Source: Streptomyces sp. 35G-GA-8 | GTDB taxonomy: Bacteria; Actinomycetota; Actinomycetes; Streptomycetales; Streptomycetaceae | Assembly (NCBI RefSeq): GCF_023534745.1 | Contig: NZ_JAMHJQ010000003.1 | Span: 124,001-188,000, forward strand | Reading direction: 5' to 3' | Length of the DNA: 64,000 nt | The notes under the pieces: model-generated | Databases searched by the model: none | What the model was told of the DNA's origin: nothing | What the model saw: only the letters and a program-made list of their open reading frames with translations | In this document: positions 60,213 through 64,000 of the stretch, in pieces | Layout of the letters: each line of letters starts with the position of its first letter | How positions within the stretch are numbered: the stretch's first letter is position 1 | Translations under genes and position numbers: made by a program

Positions 60213-63200
60213 ATGAGATTGCTCGATTCCGCGCGTGGGACGCCGTCGGGAGGGGCGGCCCGGCGCCTGCACTCCGTATTCGAGACCGCCTGCGATCGAA
60301 CCCCGTCGGCCACCGCACTTGAGTGCGAGCGTCACGCGCTGACCTACGCCGAACTCGACGCGCGCGCCAACCAGCTCGCGCACTTCCTCCGCGCACTCGG
60401 GACAGGTCCGGGGGCCCGGGTCGCGATCCTGATACCCCGTTCGGTGGAGGCGTACGTGTCCTTGCTCGGGGTGGGGAAGGCCGGTGCGGTGTTCGTGCCG
60501 GTCGATCCGGCGTCCCCCGCGGATCGGATCGCCTTCATCGCCGAGGACGCCGCTGTGGATCTGGTCCTGACCACGTCCGCTCTCGCGCCGGCCGTGGCCG
60601 GCCTGGCGTGCCGGGTGGTCGAGCTGGACTCGTACGGCCATGAACTCGCGGGCGTGCCCACCACCCGGCCCCTCCCGGTCGACGTCGACCCCGGGGACGG
60701 CCGCCCCACCGCGTACATCATGTACACCTCCGGGTCGAGCGGCAGGCCCAAGGGGGTGAAGGTCGCCCAGTCGAGCATCTGCAACTTCCTCGATGTCGTG
60801 CCCAAGGTCTATGACGTACGGCCGGACGACCGGGTGTACCAGGGCATGACGATCTCCTTCGACTTCTCCATCGAGGAGATCTGGCCGACCTGGTCCGTCG
60901 GCGCCACGCTCGTCGCCGGTCCGGACGGCGCCGGTCATCTCGGCCCGGAACTGGGCGAGTTCCTCCACGGCCGGCGGATCACGATGCTCTACTGCGTGCC
61001 GACGCTGCTGGAGACCATCCCGCCGGAGCTGCCGTATCTCCGCAGCGTCATCGTCGGCGGCGAGGCCTGCCCCGGTCAGCTCGTCGAACGCTGGAGCAGC
61101 CCGGGGCGGCGCATGCTCAACACCTACGGCCCGACCGAGGCCACCGTCACCGCGACCTGGGCGGAACTGACGCCGGGCAGGGCGGTGACGATCGGACGGC
61201 CGCTGCCGACCTATTCGGTGGTGCTGCTCGACGAGGAGCTTCGGCCGGTGGCCGACGGCGAGACCGGTGAGATCTGTATCGGGGGCCCCGGCGTCGCCGA
61301 CGGCTACGTCGGGCGGCCGGAGCTGACCGCCGCCCGGTTCATCGAACACCCACTGGCCCCCCGGGGAGGCAGGCTCTACCGCACCGGGGACCTCGGCCGG
61401 ATGACCCAGGACGGGGAGGTCGAGTTCCTGGGCCGGGCCGACGACGAGGTGAAGATCCGGGGATACCGGGTGGATCTCGGCGAGATCGACAATGTCCTGC
61501 TGGAGGATCCCGGCGTGGCCGAGGCGGTCACCGCCCTGACGGCCCCTGCGGACCGTGCCGGTGGCGGGGGAGCCGGCGAACTGTGCGCCTACGTGGTCCG
61601 CGCGCCCGGCAGCGCGGAAGAGGAGGACGACCTGATCACCCGGGTGCACGAGACTCTGCGGCGCAGACTTCCCGCGTACATGGTGCCGTCCTTCCTGGAC
61701 ATCCTCCCCGGTCTGCCCGCCATGGCCAGCGGCAAGGTGGACCGTAAGCGGCTGCCCGCCCCGACCGGCCGGCGGCTGGTGGGCGGTGGCCGACTGGTGG
61801 CCGCCGAAGGCGAGTTGGAGACACGCGTACGGGACGCCTGGGCGGAGGTGCTCGGGATCGAGCCCGGCATGCTGTCGGCCGAGGCGGACTTCTTCACCGA
61901 CCTCGGCGGCCACTCGCTCCTGGCGGCCCGGGTCGTATCGGTCCTGCGCGGCCGGGAGATCGGCGCGAACACCGCGCTGCGCGACCTCTACGCGTATCCG
62001 ACCGTGCGCGGGCTCGCGGCCCGGCTGAGTGCCACGCAGAACACCGGCCGGCGGTCCGCGCCGCGCCGCCCCGCACCGATCCGTCACACCAGCGTCCGTA
62101 TCGCGGGCGCGGGGGCGGCCCAGACGGCTGTGATCTATCTGCTGCTGCTCGTGCTCAGCCTGCCGGTGGCGTATGTGTACAGCGGGCACGGCGGTCAGAT
62201 CTCGGTCCTGACGTCGGCGCAGACCACGATCGGCGTGTATCTCAGCTATCTGGTCGTGCGCTGGCTCATACCGGTCGCGCTGGTGCGCCCCCTGTCGGCG
62301 GGTATCCGGCCGGGCCGCTACCCGCTGTGGGGCTCGGTCTATCTACGGCTCTGGACGGTGGATCTGCTGCTGCGGATCGGCCCGCTGCCGGTGCTGAGCG
62401 GTTCGCCCCTGATGGCCGCCTATCTGCGGCTGCTGGGCGCCCGGATCGGACCGCGTACCACCATCGCCACCAGCACGATCACCCTGCCCGCGATGCTGCG
62501 GATCGGCGGCGACACCTCGATCGGCTACGGCGTGTCCCTCACCCCGTGGCGGGTGGCGGACGGCTGGGTGACCGTCGCCCCGATCGAGATAGGGCCGCAC
62601 GCCTTCGTGGGAGCCAACGCGGTCCTCGAACCCGGCGCACGCATGGGAGCGGGGGCCGGACTCGGCGAACAGTCCGTCATCGGCCAGGACGAGGCGATTC
62701 CCGCCGGAGAGCGCATGGCCGGCTCACCGCCGCGCCCGGTGGACTCGCTCGCCCCCGGCGTCGAGGCCATGATGCGGGCCCACCGCCGTACCGACTCATG
62801 GCGCCCGCGCCATCTCGCCGCCGCGCTCCTCGCCCTGACGCTGCTGGAGATCGCCGCGGTGGCGATGACGCTCCCCGGCGTCGTGCTGTTCTGGTGGGCG
62901 ACGCTGACCTGGGGCATCGCCGCCGGCATTGTCGCCACGGCGCTGTCAGGTCCGGTGTTCGTCGTCACGGTCTGCTCCGTGGTCGCCGCCGGCAAGCGGC
63001 TGATCCTGCCGAGTGTGCCGGTCGGCATCCATCCGGTGCGTTCCTCGCTCGGCGTCCGCAAGTGGGCGTCGGACAAGCTGCTGGAGATCAGCCTCACCTT
63101 CACCAACTCGCTGTACGCCACCCTCTACACCGTGCCCTGGCTCAGGCTGCTCGGCGCGCGGATCGGCCGGGGCGCCGAGGTCTCGACCGTCTCGCACATC

Positions 63201-64000
63201 GACCCGGACCTGCTCACCCTCCACGACGGCAGCTTCGTCGCGGACCTGGCCAATGTCGGTGGTGCCACCTTCGCGGCCGGCCAGGTCGCGTTCGGCCCCA
63301 CCGAGGTCGGGGAGCGGGCGTTCATCGGCAACTCCGCGCTCCTGCTCGCCGGAACGCGCACCGGACCGGGGTCCCTGGTCGGCGTGGGGACGGTCCCGCC
63401 GCAGGGTGATGTGGCCGAGGGCACCACCTGGCTGGGCTCGCCCGCGATACGGCTGCCGGTGCGCCAGAGCAGCGGATCGTTCCCCGAGGAACTGACCTTC
63501 CGGCCGACCCGCAAGGCCGTACGCCAACGCCTGGGCATCGAATTCCTCCGCATCACGATGCCCACATCGGTGCTGGGCCTGAGCGCGTACTTGTATCTGC
63601 TCGCGCTGTCCTGGCTGACCCGCCGTCCCGGCCTGCTGGTGCCGGTGCTCCTGGCGCCGGTCCTCATGATGATCGCGAGCCTCGTGGTGATCTCGTACTG
63701 CGCGGCGGTCAAGCGGGTGGTGATCGGGGTCTACCGGCCCCGGGTCGAACCGCTGTGGAGTCTGTTCGTACGCCGCACCGAATTCGTCACCGGCCTCTTC
63801 GAGGCGGCGGCGGTACCGGCGGGGGTGGGCTTTCTGACCGGAACGCCGTATCTGCCGGTGATCCTGCGCCGGTTCGGGGCGCGCGTCGGCAGAGGAACCT
63901 GGATCGGCACCACCTTCCTCACGGAGTTCGACCTCGTCGACATCGGGGACAACGCCGCGATCGGTCTCCGCGTCTCGCTGCAAACACACCTCTTCGAAGA
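60213..64000 (+). CDS. Pls/PosA-family membrane NRPS (poly-amino-acid synthetase-like), partial at window end
   Basis: The first 1262 codons of a single-module NRPS, open at base 64000. The adenylation domain (about 18-520) has A3 YTSGSSGRPKGV, A4 FDFSIEEIW, A5 NTYGPTEAT, A7 YRTGDLGR, A8 VKIRGYRVDLGEID and A10 with Lys508. The thiolation motif DLGGHSLLAARVVS holds Ser568. From about 634 on there is no normal condensation domain; instead, pairs of membrane helices alternate with left-handed beta-helix-like segments (LRLLGARIGPRTTIATST and two later copies). This matches the terminal domain of epsilon-poly-lysine synthetase (Pls) and PosA. My by-eye specificity code is D-F-E-Y-I-G-T-V-T-K, whose early acidic residues fit a basic amino acid. 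A product such as poly-lysine, -ornithine or -diaminobutyrate is inferred. Confidence 0.9.
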   Translation, partial: MRLLDSARGTPSGGAARRLHSVFETACDRTPSATALECERHALTYAELDARANQLAHFLRALGTGPGARVAILIPRSVEAYVSLLGVGKAGAVFVPVDPASPADRIAFIAEDAAVDLVLTTSALAPAVAGLACRVVELDSYGHELAGVPTTRPLPVDVDPGDGRPTAYIMYTSGSSGRPKGVKVAQSSICNFLDVVPKVYDVRPDDRVYQGMTISFDFSIEEIWPTWSVGATLVAGPDGAGHLGPELGEFLHGRRITMLYCVPTLLETIPPELPYLRSVIVGGEACPGQLVERWSSPGRRMLNTYGPTEATVTATWAELTPGRAVTIGRPLPTYSVVLLDEELRPVADGETGEICIGGPGVADGYVGRPELTAARFIEHPLAPRGGRLYRTGDLGRMTQDGEVEFLGRADDEVKIRGYRVDLGEIDNVLLEDPGVAEAVTALTAPADRAGGGGAGELCAYVVRAPGSAEEEDDLITRVHETLRRRLPAYMVPSFLDILPGLPAMASGKVDRKRLPAPTGRRLVGGGRLVAAEGELETRVRDAWAEVLGIEPGMLSAEADFFTDLGGHSLLAARVVSVLRGREIGANTALRDLYAYPTVRGLAARLSATQNTGRRSAPRRPAPIRHTSVRIAGAGAAQTAVIYLLLLVLSLPVAYVYSGHGGQISVLTSAQTTIGVYLSYLVVRWLIPVALVRPLSAGIRPGRYPLWGSVYLRLWTVDLLLRIGPLPVLSGSPLMAAYLRLLGARIGPRTTIATSTITLPAMLRIGGDTSIGYGVSLTPWRVADGWVTVAPIEIGPHAFVGANAVLEPGARMGAGAGLGEQSVIGQDEAIPAGERMAGSPPRPVDSLAPGVEAMMRAHRRTDSWRPRHLAAALLALTLLEIAAVAMTLPGVVLFWWATLTWGIAAGIVATALSGPVFVVTVCSVVAAGKRLILPSVPVGIHPVRSSLGVRKWASDKLLEISLTFTNSLYATLYTVPWLRLLGARIGRGAEVSTVSHIDPDLLTLHDGSFVADLANVGGATFAAGQVAFGPTEVGERAFIGNSALLLAGTRTGPGSLVGVGTVPPQGDVAEGTTWLGSPAIRLPVRQSSGSFPEELTFRPTRKAVRQRLGIEFLRITMPTSVLGLSAYLYLLALSWLTRRPGLLVPVLLAPVLMMIASLVVISYCAAVKRVVIGVYRPRVEPLWSLFVRRTEFVTGLFEAAAVPAGVGFLTGTPYLPVILRRFGARVGRGTWIGTTFLTEFDLVDIGDNAAIGLRVSLQTHLFE

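Noticed and set aside
60168-62189. A 673-residue minus-strand open frame opposite the NRPS
   Set aside because: The plus strand carries the full set of adenylation motifs; the plus-strand gene runs off the window end.

Overview
The window is chromosomal DNA from a high-GC actinomycete, almost certainly a Streptomyces. GC-saturated third codon positions, frequent GTG/TTG starts, 4-nt ATGA/GTGA gene overlaps, a WhiJ-like regulator triad, an LAXTG sortase signal and a single TTA codon (bldA-type control) all point that way. From memory, unchecked, the purB to urease order resembles the S. coelicolor SCO1229-SCO1254 region. Almost all of the window is coding. I see no tRNA, rRNA, IS element, prophage or CRISPR array.

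Layout. 1-2.1 kb: a truncated ABC ATPase diverging from a YtrA-type GntR regulator and a membrane protein. 2.2-8 kb: YigZ, SbcD-SbcC and a short-chain dehydrogenase. 8-19.3 kb: a DUF885 hydrolase, a membrane/ACT/GNAT protein, a PhoD phosphatase, a MocR regulator diverging from a drug/metabolite transporter, an ECF41-like sigma factor, a DasR-like GntR regulator with a dre-like operator, and a ROK regulator. 19.3-25.3 kb: a DUF6328 protein, Mug glycosylase, PurB, an SGNH hydrolase and two CNNM/CBS proteins. 25.3-30.2 kb: biotin genes bioDAB with bioF divergent. 30.3-32 kb: DUF397 / WhiJ-like HTH / anti-sigma-like ATPase. 32.1-34.3 kb: an NlpC/P60 hydrolase under a c-di-AMP (ydaO) riboswitch, a ClpP paralogue with an altered catalytic triad, and an orphan Phd antitoxin. 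34.3-36.1 kb: a membrane protein diverging from its probable TetR repressor. 36.2-40.7 kb: urease ureABCFGD. 40.8-44.3 kb: a secreted S33 peptidase, an epimerase-like oxidoreductase and a PlsC acyltransferase.

The most interesting block is 44.5-57 kb, a vitamin B12 acquisition island. Three cobalamin riboswitches control (i) a secreted protein with the two-domain layout of animal transcobalamin/intrinsic factor, (ii) a five-gene operon with a sortase-anchored protein carrying two tandem transcobalamin-like barrels, a membrane-anchored partner, and a complete ECF transporter (EcfT, fused EcfAA', S component), and (iii) a BtuF-BtuC-BtuD ABC importer. Together these read as extracellular capture, wall retention and dual-route import of corrinoids.

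57-64 kb: an erythromycin-esterase-family protein diverging from a double-HTH MerR regulator, two small DUF proteins, and the first 1262 codons of a membrane NRPS of the Pls/PosA (poly-amino-acid synthetase) type that runs off the end of the window.
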